A stretch of DNA of 64,000 nucleotides from an uncultured Granulosicoccaceae bacterium. GTDB lineage: Bacteria; Pseudomonadota; Gammaproteobacteria; Granulosicoccales; Granulosicoccaceae. Under the pieces are notes generated by a model, which was given only the letters and a program-made list of their open reading frames with translations, had not been told where the DNA came from and did no database searches. The DNA lies in NCBI GenBank assembly GCA_938005265.1, contig CALLOA010000113.1, positions 1-64,000 on the forward strand. The letters are read 5' to 3'. The translations under genes and the position numbers were made by a program. Position 1 is the first letter of the stretch, and every line of letters begins with the position of its first letter. Of this stretch, positions 55,377 through 64,000 are shown piece after piece.

Positions 55377-57131
55377 GTGTTGCAGACATTTCTCTCTTAC
55401 TATTCGAGCGCTTGGCCGCGTGCTTGCCAGACATTGTGCGGCCTCAGGCAATCAACCCTGACGCCGTTGCTGTTCCTGCCAGTATTCTTGCTTTCGATTA
55501 ACCCAACATCGCGCGACAAGGATTACGTAACTACCCGCCACCAGATACCACCACAGGTACAACAGATCCTGCTGAAGCCCGCCAACGGCCACAATCCAGC
55601 CAAGCCGGATTACTGGCAAGCTCTGCAGGTTTCACACAACATAGAGGTATTACCAATCAGACGCATGTCAGGCAGCGCATGGGTTGCTGCATTACACGGT
55701 TCACCCTCAGCGAGTGCTACCCAAAACCTGTTCAGAACCTGGCAGAGTCGTGATCTGGTCGATTATGCGGAAAACGATTCCGTCGTGTCGATCGCCGCAA
55801 TACCGGATGACCCGCTATATGAGCTGCAATGGAACCTTGCGGATGCCACCTCAGGGGCCGCCGCTCTTAATATGCCGGGAGCATGGGACATCACCATTGG
55901 ATCTTCGGACGTGGTAATTGGCATCGTCGATACGGGTGTACGCTTTGACAATCAGGAATTCACAGGCAGATTACTGCCCGGATACGATTTCGTATCAGGC
56001 ATAAATGAATTTCGGACGCGACAACGCGTACCCGAGGAGCTGAATTTTATAAAAGCCCACGATGGTGACGGGCGCGATACAGATGCCAGCGATCCCGGCG
56101 ACGGTGTTGATGCACAGCTTAGTGCCACCATGCAAGCTGAGGATCTGACATGCCCGCAGCAAGAGAGCACCTGGCATGGTACTGCGATGGCATCACTTAT
56201 TGCAGCCAATGGCAATGATGGCTTTGGCATGACAGGTGTTGACTGGTCAGCCCGAATTCTGCCGGTTCGCGCGATTGGTAAATGCGGGGGCCGACGCTCA
56301 GATTTGCTTGATGCCATTCGCTGGGCAGCCGGGGTCAATGACCCGGCACTACCTGACAACCCTACACCGGCACGGATCATCAACTTGAGTCTGGGAATAG
56401 ACGATGCCTGCACGGCCTCCGACCAACAAGCCATCGATGATGCTGTAGCCATGGGTGCTTTGATTGTGGCTGCAGTCGGGAATCTGGGCCGCAATCTTGA
56501 CGAATAACCTTCTTCACCAAGTCACTGTAACAATGTGCTGGGTATAACCGCTGTTGATTCGCAGGGTTTTCGCGCGAGTTACAGCAGCTATGGCCTAGAT
56601 GCCGATCTTGCAGCACCAGGTGGTGAAGGCCCGGGTGGCGATAACCGCCCCATACTCATAGCAACCAATGACGGTTTCCTCGAACCTTTGCCCACAGACT
56701 CACACCGCTACACAACCGGTACAAGTGTGGCATCACCGCTCGTGGCCGGGGTGATTTCCCTGATGTTGAGTGTCAATCCGTCACTAACCAATGCGGAAAT
56801 CAGGGCACTGCTAAAAGACAGTAGTAAGGCGTTTCCGACTGCGGACGGTCAGAGGTTCGAAGCTGGCAATCTGCCGTGTACAACAAGCACATGCGGTAGT
56901 GGGTTGGTCGATGCCAGGGCCGCAGTAGTCGCAGCAATGACATTCGATCCGGACAACCCGGGAGAGTTGGCAAGAGCTATTCAGGACAATCAACCGATCT
57001 TCAAGTCAGGTGGAGGTGCCAGTGCTGACTGGTGGGTGATTATCGGGTTATTGGTTCTTGGGCTGGGGCGCAAGCCGCGCCCAACCCAGACCTTAAAAAA
57101 ATCGGCCTGGGTTAGTAGTAACCGTCATTAG
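55377..57131 (+). pseudogene. S8 subtilisin-like protease interrupted by one in-frame TAA, with GlyGly-CTERM-like tail
   Basis: A single continuous frame from a GTG at 55377, broken only by TAA at 56505-56507 (codon 377). Before it: signal peptide, propeptide-like region, catalytic D185 (IGIVDTGV) and H267 (TWHGTAMASL). After it: catalytic S450 (TGTSVASPLVAG) and a C-terminal GGGASADWWVIIGLLVLGLGRK, resembling GlyGly-CTERM rhombosortase sorting signals. The sequence around the stop reads NLDE-stop-PSSPSHCNNVLGITAV, where relatives have a continuous loop. It could be a nonsense mutation, a readthrough site or a sequencing error; as read it is inactive. Confidence 0.85.
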
Positions 57132-57163
57132 TAGAAACCGTTAGCTGGCGCTGGTAAGAACCG

Positions 57164-57928
57164 CTAGAAGAAACCTTCGCTGATCTCAATCACGTCACCA
57201 GGGCCAACCTGTGACGACATCTTGATGCGTTTTTTGTTGTCCTGATCCTCTGCATCGGCGCGCACAACAAACATGCGACGACTGGATGCCCGATCGGTAA
57301 GACCACCGGCTAAGGTGATCGCCTTTTCCAGCGTCAGGCCGGGTTGAAAGGAATAGCTCCCCGGGTTTCTGACTTCGCCAGTGATAAAAAACGGACGATA
57401 CTGTTTTATGGTGACATTGACCGATGGATTGACAAGATAGCCATCCTTAAGGGCGGATGTGATTTCACGTTCCAGCTGGACTGGGGTTTTGCCTGAGACT
57501 TTCAGTGCACCCAGATACGAGTAGTTAATTTCCCCACTGTCACCAATCTGTGCTTCCATGGTCAAATCAGTCTCGTCAAACACCAGGATTGAAATACTGT
57601 CACCGTTGCCCAGCACATAAGCTTCGGGATCATCCAGATTCAGATTGAGGTCACTTGCAAATTCTTCGGTATCGGCCGCACTGGGAGTTGTAGCGGTTGG
57701 CGCACTTGCTACAGGCGTCGTAGCCCGCGGCACTTCAGCTTCAAAGGGAATATCGTCGGGACTGTCAAAAAGGGTGGCACATCCGGCCAGAAGAGTGCTC
57801 GCCAGCAACAAGGCGGGGATTCGCAGGCAGCGTTGCAAAGAAGACAGACTGCCATGTGAATTGCCTGGTCCGTGGTTTCTGACAGCACCATGATGGTGTG
57901 CCAGGTTGTCGACATCCGATTTAAACAT
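57164..57928 (-). CDS. Wza-like polysaccharide export lipoprotein
   Basis: 254 residues. The lipobox LLAGC (Cys50) follows a 35-residue leader. The poly_export domain (YVLGNGDSISILVF, GEINYSYLGALKVSGKTPVQLEREI) and the SLBB-type domain (FFITGEVRNPGSYSFQPGLTLEKAITLAGGLTDRAS) match OPX proteins. It should form the outer-membrane exit for the exopolysaccharide. It lies 26 kb away from the main locus in the window, after the broken protease. It is smaller than E. coli Wza and lacks its C-terminal membrane helix, as usual for short OPX proteins. Confidence 0.88.
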   Translation of the reverse strand: MFKSDVDNLAHHHGAVRNHGPGNSHGSLSSLQRCLRIPALLLASTLLAGCATLFDSPDDIPFEAEVPRATTPVASAPTATTPSAADTEEFASDLNLNLDDPEAYVLGNGDSISILVFDETDLTMEAQIGDSGEINYSYLGALKVSGKTPVQLEREITSALKDGYLVNPSVNVTIKQYRPFFITGEVRNPGSYSFQPGLTLEKAITLAGGLTDRASSRRMFVVRADAEDQDNKKRIKMSSQVGPGDVIEISEGFF

Positions 57929-58077
57929 ATTTGAGACTCCGACAATTTTTGTCAGTATTTTGTTGATTTCAGCTTTATTATGATCAGCTTACTAAGGGTA
58001 GATCTGGTTGCTTAAGACGTCCAGAAAATGCAAACCTTAACAGGTAAAATCGTAGTCCAGCAGATCACTGTAAAGCC

Positions 58078-58107
58078 GATTTTAGTGTATTAGATTTTAG
58101 TGTATTA
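58078..58107. repeat. 15-bp tandem duplication
   Basis: GATTTTAGTGTATTA occurs twice without mismatch at 58078-58092 and 58093-58107, upstream of the Wza-like gene and downstream of truD. Confidence 0.9.
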
Positions 58108-58209
58108 AACACCGTCGTGACAGTAAACCGTTAGATTATTGTGAAATTGTAGGATTGACAGGCTTCACAATTTCACAACAACCGGCAAATTCCCGCGCGG
58201 TGGGACAAT

Positions 58210-59397
58210 TCACGGGGTGATTTCACAAAGTTCACGAAGTAGCGCCGTCGCGTACACACCTTTAGGCAGGGTAAATTCCAGTTCTAAGGTAGCGTTATCT
58301 TGCCATTTCCAGCGCAAATGCCGCGGCATGCTTAACAAGCTTCTGCGTTGATGCTGCAGCCCGCTTTGCAGAAGCAACGCCGGGCTCAAACGGGTATCCT
58401 CCGGTAAACTATTTAATGACCAATCCAACCACTGTGCATTTTCTCGCAGTTGCCAGGCCTGTAGAGCTGCATCCTGATTTTTGACCGCCCCCCACAACGG
58501 CCCTGTGGTTAGCACATCATGTCTGGCCAGGCGCTGCAACAATTCGGCATCAGGCTCTTCACAGATAAAAAAGCTGCCCGTGTCGGCCAGTAACAATGGC
58601 TCGCCGGTGCTCAAACACATACAGCTTTTGTCTTTCAAGCGGCAAGCCAGTACAGCATTGAACATCAGGCTCCGAGCTGAAGACAAAGCGAGAGACCTGG
58701 CTCGTTGAGCCTGTCGACTCTGACGAGACCTTTTTTTGTTTTCGCGTTTCGATTGGGCCAATCGCTGGTATACCAAGAGATTACGGCCTTCGATGCCAAA
58801 TCGTTGCAGTCCGAAATAATTTGGAAAACCCTGTTGTGCAATCAGCGCTAGCCGCGTCTCGAATTGCTCTTTACGCTCGCAATCACAATCGCGCAGGACA
58901 ATTCTGAAACGATTCCCACTGTGCGTACCGGTTTTAAGTTTGCGTGTGTGTGAAAACTGGTCAAGTAATTTACAACCTTCAGCAAACATGGCATCGCCAG
59001 CAAGCCGTGCCGGCAGTTCTGTGGCAATGTTATGGGCAAGATGCCGATCGGTCATGCTGGCCGTGGGCAGGCTGAACCACTGGGTTGTTACCGCACGCTT
59101 GTCCTTCAGCCCGCTGTAACCGATATCGCGCGCACGGCAGCCCGCGGCTTTTGCCAGAGAATCGATGACATCATGTGTATTCAGGCCCTGTTTCTGTATT
59201 TGAACCCAGAAATGCTCGCCTTCACCCGATGCGGCAAACGACGACGGCAGTACCTCATCAACACAAAAATCCTCTTCCTTATGTTTGAGGCGTGCACTTG
59301 GCAAAGCTTTGCGTGACCCATCAACCTGATGTTCAGCAACATCATGCAAGCGCGGCCAATAAGCAAAACCAGAGCGGATTTCAGCCAGCGTTAACAT
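58210..59397 (-). CDS. truD: tRNA pseudouridine(13) synthase TruD
   Basis: 395 residues from the ATG at 59397 (MLTLAEIRSGF). Motifs: KHKEEDFCVDEVL, the catalytic Asp D99 in GYSGLKDKRAVTTQWFSL, RKLKTGTHSGNRFRIVLRD and FPNYFGLQRFG. It makes pseudouridine at position 13 of tRNA-Glu. The insertion domain around KREN..KKRSRQSRQAQRARS is basic. The C-terminus matches the family (LEFTLPKGVYATALLREL). Confidence 0.92.
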   Translation of the reverse strand: MLTLAEIRSGFAYWPRLHDVAEHQVDGSRKALPSARLKHKEEDFCVDEVLPSSFAASGEGEHFWVQIQKQGLNTHDVIDSLAKAAGCRARDIGYSGLKDKRAVTTQWFSLPTASMTDRHLAHNIATELPARLAGDAMFAEGCKLLDQFSHTRKLKTGTHSGNRFRIVLRDCDCERKEQFETRLALIAQQGFPNYFGLQRFGIEGRNLLVYQRLAQSKRENKKRSRQSRQAQRARSLALSSARSLMFNAVLACRLKDKSCMCLSTGEPLLLADTGSFFICEEPDAELLQRLARHDVLTTGPLWGAVKNQDAALQAWQLRENAQWLDWSLNSLPEDTRLSPALLLQSGLQHQRRSLLSMPRHLRWKWQDNATLELEFTLPKGVYATALLRELCEITP

Positions 59398-59504
59398 GGC
59401 AACAGTATGCCAGCTGCCACATCGCGAGCCCTGACGCAGAGCCACCTTCCCTGATAACATGGATCAATCGACAAACAGGCTGTCAAAAGACCCGGAAAAC
59501 ACAA

Positions 59505-59831
59505 ATGGAAACTTTTAAACATCTTTCGATTGAAGCAGCGCCAGCTTTGTTTGCTAATGAACGGACAGTCATCGTGGATATCCGCGACCCTGAGAGCTAC
59601 CGTGGTGGCCATATCACAGGGGCTCTCCATCTGGATAATAATGGAATTGCTGATTTCATTCAGGAGCGGGAATTCGACGAGCCGATTGTTGTGTGTTGTT
59701 ATCACGGCAATATGAGCCAGTCAGCAGCAGCGTTTCTTGTCGAGCAAGGGTTTGATGAGGTCTATAGCCTTGATGGTGGATTTGCAGACTGGGCGGCCCA
59801 CCATCCTGAGAAAGTCGAGCGAATTGCCTGA
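59505..59831 (+). CDS. glpE: Thiosulfate sulfurtransferase GlpE (rhodanese)
   Basis: 108 residues from the ATG at 59505, the same length as E. coli GlpE. The rhodanese fold is clear: VDIRDPESYRGGHITGALHLDN and the active-site loop CYHGNMSQSAA with catalytic C65 (preceded by C64). It transfers sulfane sulfur from thiosulfate to cyanide or thiols. It is divergent from truD. It is followed by a 29-bp tandem repeat shared with the next gene's 3' end. Confidence 0.92.
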   Translation: METFKHLSIEAAPALFANERTVIVDIRDPESYRGGHITGALHLDNNGIADFIQEREFDEPIVVCCYHGNMSQSAAAFLVEQGFDEVYSLDGGFADWAAHHPEKVERIA

Positions 59832-59907
59832 ACGTATTCGCGCAGCCCGGCGAGCCGCTGAACCTCATGAATACATAGTGGAAACACTGAACCTTATCAA
59901 TAGGCGA

Positions 59908-59976
59908 ACGAGCCACTGGGTCCTATGAATCAGTGGACGAGCCACTGGGTTTTATGAATCAGTGGGCGAGCCACTG
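59908..59976. repeat. 29-bp tandem repeat, about 2.4 copies
   Basis: Unit ACGAGCCACTGGGTCCTATGAATCAGTGG (quoted only by its first copy, 59908-59936) is repeated at 59937-59965 with two mismatches and begins again at 59966-59976. It covers the convergent glpE/GNAT spacer and the GNAT stop codon. The ends CCACTG and CAGTGG are inverted, so each unit can form a small hairpin. Confidence 0.9.
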
Positions 59977-60470
59977 ATTGCTCGCTGCATGATCACAGTA
60001 TCAACCCACTGGTCAAACTTGTAGCCTACGGATTTCAATACACCGACCTGTTCGAAACCAGCTTGCTCATGAAGGTGGATAGACGCATGGTGTTCCGAAC
60101 CGCCAATTATGGCAACCATCTGCTTCCAATGCCCTCCTTCCAAACGCGCGAGCAGTGCCTGTAGCAATGAATAACCTACACCGCGGCGTCTGGCCCATGA
60201 GGCTACATAAACGGAATTCTCGAGCGTAAACCGATAGCCGGGACGGTTACGGTAATTCGATGCATAGCAATATCCGGCAACAACATTACCCTCTGTCGCC
60301 ACCAGATAGGGCAAACCAGCTTCAAGCACTACCTGCCTGCGTCGCAGCATCTCTTCCAGGTTCGGTGGGTCAATCTCAAACGACGCTGTTCCTTCCAACA
60401 CCTCAAGCGCATAGATTGCCTGCACACCGGGCATGTCCCCCTGCTCACTATCCCTGATCGAAATCCCCAT
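59952..60470 (-). CDS. PAT/MddA-type GNAT N-acetyltransferase
   Basis: 172 residues. Sequence fits the phosphinothricin/methionine-sulfoximine acetyltransferase group: IRDSEQGDMPGVQAIYALEVLEGTASFEIDPP, YRNRPGYRFTLENSVYVASWARRRGVGYSLLQALL (acetyl-CoA loop RRGVGYS) and a terminal SVGYKFDQWVDTVIMQR. It acetylates an amino group of a small amino-acid analogue. The stop lies in a 29-bp tandem repeat, so the last six residues (GSPTDS) may be repeat-derived. Confidence 0.85.
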   Translation of the reverse strand: MGISIRDSEQGDMPGVQAIYALEVLEGTASFEIDPPNLEEMLRRRQVVLEAGLPYLVATEGNVVAGYCYASNYRNRPGYRFTLENSVYVASWARRRGVGYSLLQALLARLEGGHWKQMVAIIGGSEHHASIHLHEQAGFEQVGVLKSVGYKFDQWVDTVIMQRAISGSPTDS

Positions 60471-60674
60471 AGCACCAGATTGCCACAGACAGCAAGTAAG
60501 CGCTAGCGCTATAAGGAACGAGAGAAGGATAAGAAGAGGATAGCTGAGAACGACCAGCCAACTCTGAAGTAGCTCGTCAGGTCTTGCAAATATTGCATCT
60601 GCTCAAAAATACACGAGAGCTATGACTTTACGACTGGCAGCAGGTTACTGCGCCGCAAATCTCGGTACCATTCA

Positions 60675-60695
60675 GCCGTGCTCATGCAGCACGGC
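60675..60695 (-). terminator. Hairpin downstream of the TlpA-like gene
   Basis: GCCGTGCT (60675-60682) and AGCACGGC (60688-60695) form a perfect 8-bp stem with a 5-nt loop, 21 nt after the TlpA-like stop. No T run follows on the minus strand. Confidence 0.5.
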
Positions 60696-60716
60696 CAAGG
60701 AGGGAAAAACCGGAGT

Positions 60717-61289
60717 CTAAGAATTTTTATCGATAAAACCGAAGAGTGCTTCTTTACTGATGAGACCGGCCTGAGCCGCCATCAGCTTGTTGTTCGGATT
60801 GAAGAGTAAATAGGAAGGAGTGCCTCGGAAGGCTTCTTCAGTCAGTAACTGGTAGTTAACGGCCACGATGGCGAGTTCACCTACAAAGTTAGGGTAAGTT
60901 GGACCATGTCGATCAATAAACCGGTTAGCACCAGCCAGATTGCCGCGACCATCAACCGAAATACCAACAACGGTAAAATCGTCTCGCTCTTCATGAGCCG
61001 CTGAAATTACCGGTGCCTGCTCACCACAAACGTGACAATTAGCCTGCCATATTTTTACCAGTGTCCATTTGCCGTTGTTGAAAGCGGCTTCGAAATCTGC
61101 TGATTCACCGGACGTATCCATAAGGTCCAGAAATGGCATATCATCGGTTTTTGCACCTTCGGCTGCCAATTGCGGTGTATAAAACACAGTTGCCAGTGCA
61201 AAAGTCATCAGTGTTGCCGTTACTCGGCTAACATAGCGGGCAGAAGCTGTAACCCTTGTCAAACTTGACTTCATTTTATTTAGTATCAT
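60717..61289 (-). CDS. TlpA/thioredoxin-like exported redox protein
   Basis: 190 residues. A signal peptide (hydrophobic core about 24-43) precedes a thioredoxin fold with the active site WQANCHVCGE (C85, C88), GISVDGRGNLAGANRFIDRHG and the cis-Pro segment RGTPSYLLF. The CHVC pair and TlpA-type insert point to a periplasmic thiol-disulfide reductase or cytochrome-c maturation role. No partner genes are adjacent, so the substrate is unknown. An internal Met near residue 6 is an alternative start. Confidence 0.85.
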   Translation of the reverse strand: MILNKMKSSLTRVTASARYVSRVTATLMTFALATVFYTPQLAAEGAKTDDMPFLDLMDTSGESADFEAAFNNGKWTLVKIWQANCHVCGEQAPVISAAHEERDDFTVVGISVDGRGNLAGANRFIDRHGPTYPNFVGELAIVAVNYQLLTEEAFRGTPSYLLFNPNNKLMAAQAGLISKEALFGFIDKNS

Positions 61290-62041
61290 TGGTATTCCGA
61301 TTACTATGGTCTTGGTAATAAAGCTTTAGTAAACATACAACGGCTGAATTACTACCTTCGTGTTTTTACAAAATTTCTTTACAATATTTCCGTTGCAAAA
61401 AAGTTACATCTAAAAAAGGTTACATCTAAAAAAAGTGCCTGGCTCAAACCTAACATCCAGCAAAAGCGTCCTGTTCCAGTATCGCGAACTCCGAAATAAA
61501 CTCCGAAATAAAAACCCGGAATTAAACCAACCAGCAATTAAAGCATTTTAGTATCTCAAGCTTGGTCAATCGCAATCATGCAATATAACGCAAATACCTC
61601 TTGGTTTACATCTTACTCCAGATACTACCGCATAAAATGTTAGCGCAAAGAACCGGTTTAACCCGCTTTCTTGATACATCAGTGCAATAAGTCGACCCAT
61701 TTTGCCGAACAGCGGCCGCAACCAGTCAGGAATCTCCCCGTGCGAGCAGCCTGTTTAAAAAACGCGCCATGAATTGAGAAGTAGAATCGTTTTGAAAGTT
61801 CCCTATATTCGTAGAGAAGCCACAAAGTATCAAACCGGGGTCTCGTAATTAACCTACCGAGATGGAAAGGAGTCGCAAAAAACAGCAAACACAGAACGTA
61901 AACATGTGTTTTTATTCCACTTTCCGGCATGAAAAATGCGCCACGATGCCCGTCAGAAAGGCTTGTTGTTTTCTCCAATAATTAATGATTATGGTACCTC
62001 ACACGCGGTGAACTCTATGCAAAAGTACAAAGATTAAAATT
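61290..62041. other. Gene-free divergent region with two short duplications
   Basis: 752 bp. It contains GTTACATCTAAAAAAG twice at 61403-61434 (the second copy followed by an extra AG) and AACTCCGAAATA twice at 61487-61510. An open frame at 61679-61978 on the minus strand lacks support. The promoter for tamA should lie near the right end. Confidence 0.5.
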
Positions 62042-63853
62042 GTGATCAATTGTCATACACACCTGCCCCTTAAAACAGTGCTGACAACAGCGGCACAGCG
62101 CTCAAGAGCTTTTGCTGCAAAACAATGTGCAACTGTGTGTGGTTTGCAGCATTGCGCGAAAAAACTGTGGGCAAGTCTGTTCCTGCTGCTGGTCTGTTCC
62201 CAGGCATCAGCCGTTGAAATAAAACTTGAAGGCGTGCAGAAAGATCTGCGTCCGACAATGCGTGCAACGATCGAACGCCCCGAAGACGACAGCGAAGAAG
62301 GTATCACTGAGTTCATTAAAGAAATACCAAAACGTGTCCAGCAAACCATGCAATCTGTTGGCTACTACAATGCCACAGTCGATGTGAGCCGTGAAGGTGA
62401 AATCATCAGCGTAAAAGTTGATGCGGGGCAACCTGTCAAAATTAAAGCCGTTATACCCATCATCAAGGGCATGGCTCGGGAAGATGGCGGTTACATGCCA
62501 GTAATCGGGCAGATACCACTCAGACGCAATGCTGTTTTCACGCATGCTGATTATGAAAAAGCCAAAGACATACTTTTTGATCGAGCCCAGGATCGGGGTT
62601 ATTTCGATTTCGAGTACACCAAAACCGAAGTACGCATCAGCCGTAAAAACAATACCGCCGAAATTCGTCTGGAAGTCGATTCAGGTGAACGTTATTCCTT
62701 CGCTACAGTCGAATTTGATTCAGATTATTTCAGCGATGAAGTACTGCAGACTTATGTGCCTTTTGAGTATGGGGATGACTACGAATCAGCAAAACTTGCT
62801 CTGCTGACCCAGCAAATGCAGAACACCGGTTTTTTCAGTACTGTAAAAGTAATTCCGATACGTGGAGATCTGTATGGAACCCTGGTACCCATCAAAATCG
62901 AAGTACAAAAGAAAGAAAAAAATCAGGTAGGTATCGGTTTGGGCTTTGCCACCGATACAGAGTATCGTGGCAAGCTTACCTGGAACAAACCTTTGGTTAA
63001 CAAGGCCGGACATTCGTTTGATGCATCCCTGGGAGCCTCAGCCATTAGTCAGGATCTGACTTTCCAGTATCGTATTCCTCGCAATAGTGACCCTTTACAT
63101 AACTACTGGTCATTGCAAGCTGGAATACAGAACATTGAAGTCGAAGAGCAGAAAAGTTTTCTCAGTACCATTAATATGCAACGTATCCGGCGAACTCCGC
63201 GAAACTGGACAGAAAGCTTTTTTCTGCGCTGGGAGCGTGAGCGATTTGAATTGCCGGGGCAACGGGATGAAATCAATCTGGTTCTACCGGGTATCAGCTA
63301 TGCAAAAAGCAAAAGTACCGGCTTCCCCTTCCCCACCGAGGGATACAGTGTTTTTGCAAGCTTTTTTCTGGGTTCGCCACAGACCATGTCTGACATCCTG
63401 CTGTACAAATCCGTAGTTAACCTGAAGTATCTGAAGAGTGTCAGCAAGCGAGATACCTTTATTGTTTCGGCCCAATACGGTGCCATCAACAGTAACGACT
63501 TCAGCCGTGTACCCACTTCACAGCGATTTTTCGTTGGCGGCGATCGTACGATTCGCGGATTTCCATTTCGCACACTGTCTCCCCTCAACGAGGATGATGA
63601 AGCTGTTGGCGGGCGCTACATGGAAGTATCTAGCATTGAATACTCACGTAAAATCAAGGATGTCTGGGCACTGGCTTTGTTCGTAGATGCGGGGCGAGCC
63701 TTCGATAGCTTCCGCTCAGGCTATCATGTAGGTGCGGGATTCGGCATTCGCTGGTACTCGCCGGTTGGCCCCTTTCGAATCGACTTCGCGTTTGGTGTCA
63801 GCGAAGATGACGCACCCTTCCAGCTACATTTGTCATTGGGCCCGGAACTATAA
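62042..63853 (+). CDS. tamA: Autotransporter assembly factor TamA
   Basis: 603 residues from a GTG at 62042; an in-frame GTG at 62135 would leave a more usual signal peptide (KKLWASLFLLLVCSQASA). Three POTRA domains (about 60-290) and a 16-strand BamA/TamA barrel follow: QVGIGLGFATDTEYRGKLTW, FFVGGDRTIRGFPFRT (the conserved lid-loop VRGF/Y motif) and a terminal FQLHLSLGPEL. It sits in the outer membrane and inserts beta-barrel proteins with TamB, whose gene starts 17 bp downstream. Confidence 0.92.
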   Translation: MINCHTHLPLKTVLTTAAQRSRAFAAKQCATVCGLQHCAKKLWASLFLLLVCSQASAVEIKLEGVQKDLRPTMRATIERPEDDSEEGITEFIKEIPKRVQQTMQSVGYYNATVDVSREGEIISVKVDAGQPVKIKAVIPIIKGMAREDGGYMPVIGQIPLRRNAVFTHADYEKAKDILFDRAQDRGYFDFEYTKTEVRISRKNNTAEIRLEVDSGERYSFATVEFDSDYFSDEVLQTYVPFEYGDDYESAKLALLTQQMQNTGFFSTVKVIPIRGDLYGTLVPIKIEVQKKEKNQVGIGLGFATDTEYRGKLTWNKPLVNKAGHSFDASLGASAISQDLTFQYRIPRNSDPLHNYWSLQAGIQNIEVEEQKSFLSTINMQRIRRTPRNWTESFFLRWERERFELPGQRDEINLVLPGISYAKSKSTGFPFPTEGYSVFASFFLGSPQTMSDILLYKSVVNLKYLKSVSKRDTFIVSAQYGAINSNDFSRVPTSQRFFVGGDRTIRGFPFRTLSPLNEDDEAVGGRYMEVSSIEYSRKIKDVWALALFVDAGRAFDSFRSGYHVGAGFGIRWYSPVGPFRIDFAFGVSEDDAPFQLHLSLGPEL

Positions 63854-63870
63854 ACAGCAGGCGCACGAAC

Positions 63871-64000
63871 ATGTGGAAAAAAATACTGCTGTTTTTCCTG
63901 ATACTGATCCTGCTGCTATTCCTGCTGATCATCGGAGCGGCATATTTCTTTCTCGGCACAGAGCGCGGCTTCGGCTGGACTACCGAACGAATACAGAATT
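63871..64000 (+). CDS. tamB: TamB (partial, cut by window end)
   Basis: The first 43 codons from the ATG at 63871. The start MWKKILLFFLILILLLFLLIIGAAY is the N-terminal membrane anchor, followed by FLGTERGFGWTTERI, matching the usual TamB onset. The rest lies beyond the window. The 17-bp gap after tamA indicates an operon. Confidence 0.85.
   Translation, partial: MWKKILLFFLILILLLFLLIIGAAYFFLGTERGFGWTTERIQN

Noticed and set aside
61679-61978. 99-codon open frame on the minus strand
   Set aside because: No ribosome site or recognised domain; the hydrophobic segment alone is not enough.

Overview
The window reads as a chromosomal segment of a moderate-GC gammaproteobacterium, probably free-living and aquatic. 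This rests on the housekeeping genes at the right end (rluB, moaB, truD, glpE, tamA/tamB and a DUF1820 protein) and on a large secreted/surface gene load. No transposase, integrase, phage gene or CRISPR array was seen. Most gene spacing is normal, but several long spacers are gene-free.

Region 1 (about 1-31.9 kb) is an exopolysaccharide locus of the exosortase A (XrtA/EpsH) type. It holds a Wzz-like chain-length protein and a cytoplasmic tyrosine autokinase (4.6-7.5 kb), a FemAB-like protein (8.6 kb), two GT4 glycosyltransferases, a Wzx-like flippase, an asparagine-synthase-like amidotransferase and a DUF3473-type polysaccharide deacetylase (10.3-17.9 kb). Two VanZ-like membrane proteins carry lectin-like C-terminal domains (1.0 and 18.6 kb). 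There is a secreted FN3/GH10 xylanase-like enzyme and a sugar-nucleotide set (SAF-domain oxidoreductase, UDP-glucuronate-decarboxylase-like SDR, UDP-glucose dehydrogenase, glucose-1-phosphate cytidylyltransferase, 3,5-epimerase). The region ends with an unusual outer-membrane-barrel protein and a GH16-fold lipoprotein lacking the catalytic nucleophile. The exosortase and any PEP-CTERM substrate are not in the window. A Wza-like export lipoprotein lies apart at 57.2-57.9 kb.

Region 2 (32-46 kb) is a Tad/Flp pilus operon on the minus strand. Its order is Flp pilin, TadG-like, TadE-like, an exported unknown, a second Flp-like pilin, CpaB, secretin CpaC with a LysM-like domain, an FHA-CpaF fusion ATPase, TadB, TadC, a lipoprotein, a DUF192 protein and TadE. 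TadZ/CpaE, TadD and the prepilin peptidase are absent here. Divergent from it is a secreted YD-repeat/Rhs-like protein (47-49.4 kb) behind an 11-bp direct-repeat array.

Region 3 (49.6-64 kb) is mixed housekeeping: a ChrR-like cupin, an ABC exporter, a tRNA-Ser(GGA) followed by three tandem 3'-half tRNA copies, DUF1820, rluB, moaB, an S8 protease broken by one in-frame TAA, wza, truD, glpE, a GNAT enzyme, a TlpA-like thioredoxin, tamA and the start of tamB.

The most unusual signals are the tRNA-Ser 3'-half repeat array, which resembles in layout the rtT repeats of E. coli tyrT; the degenerate GH16 lipoprotein; the VanZ-lectin fusions; the FHA-CpaF fusion; and many two-copy micro tandem duplications (9-29 bp) in intergenic DNA. 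All functional calls come from reading motifs by eye; no database search was run.
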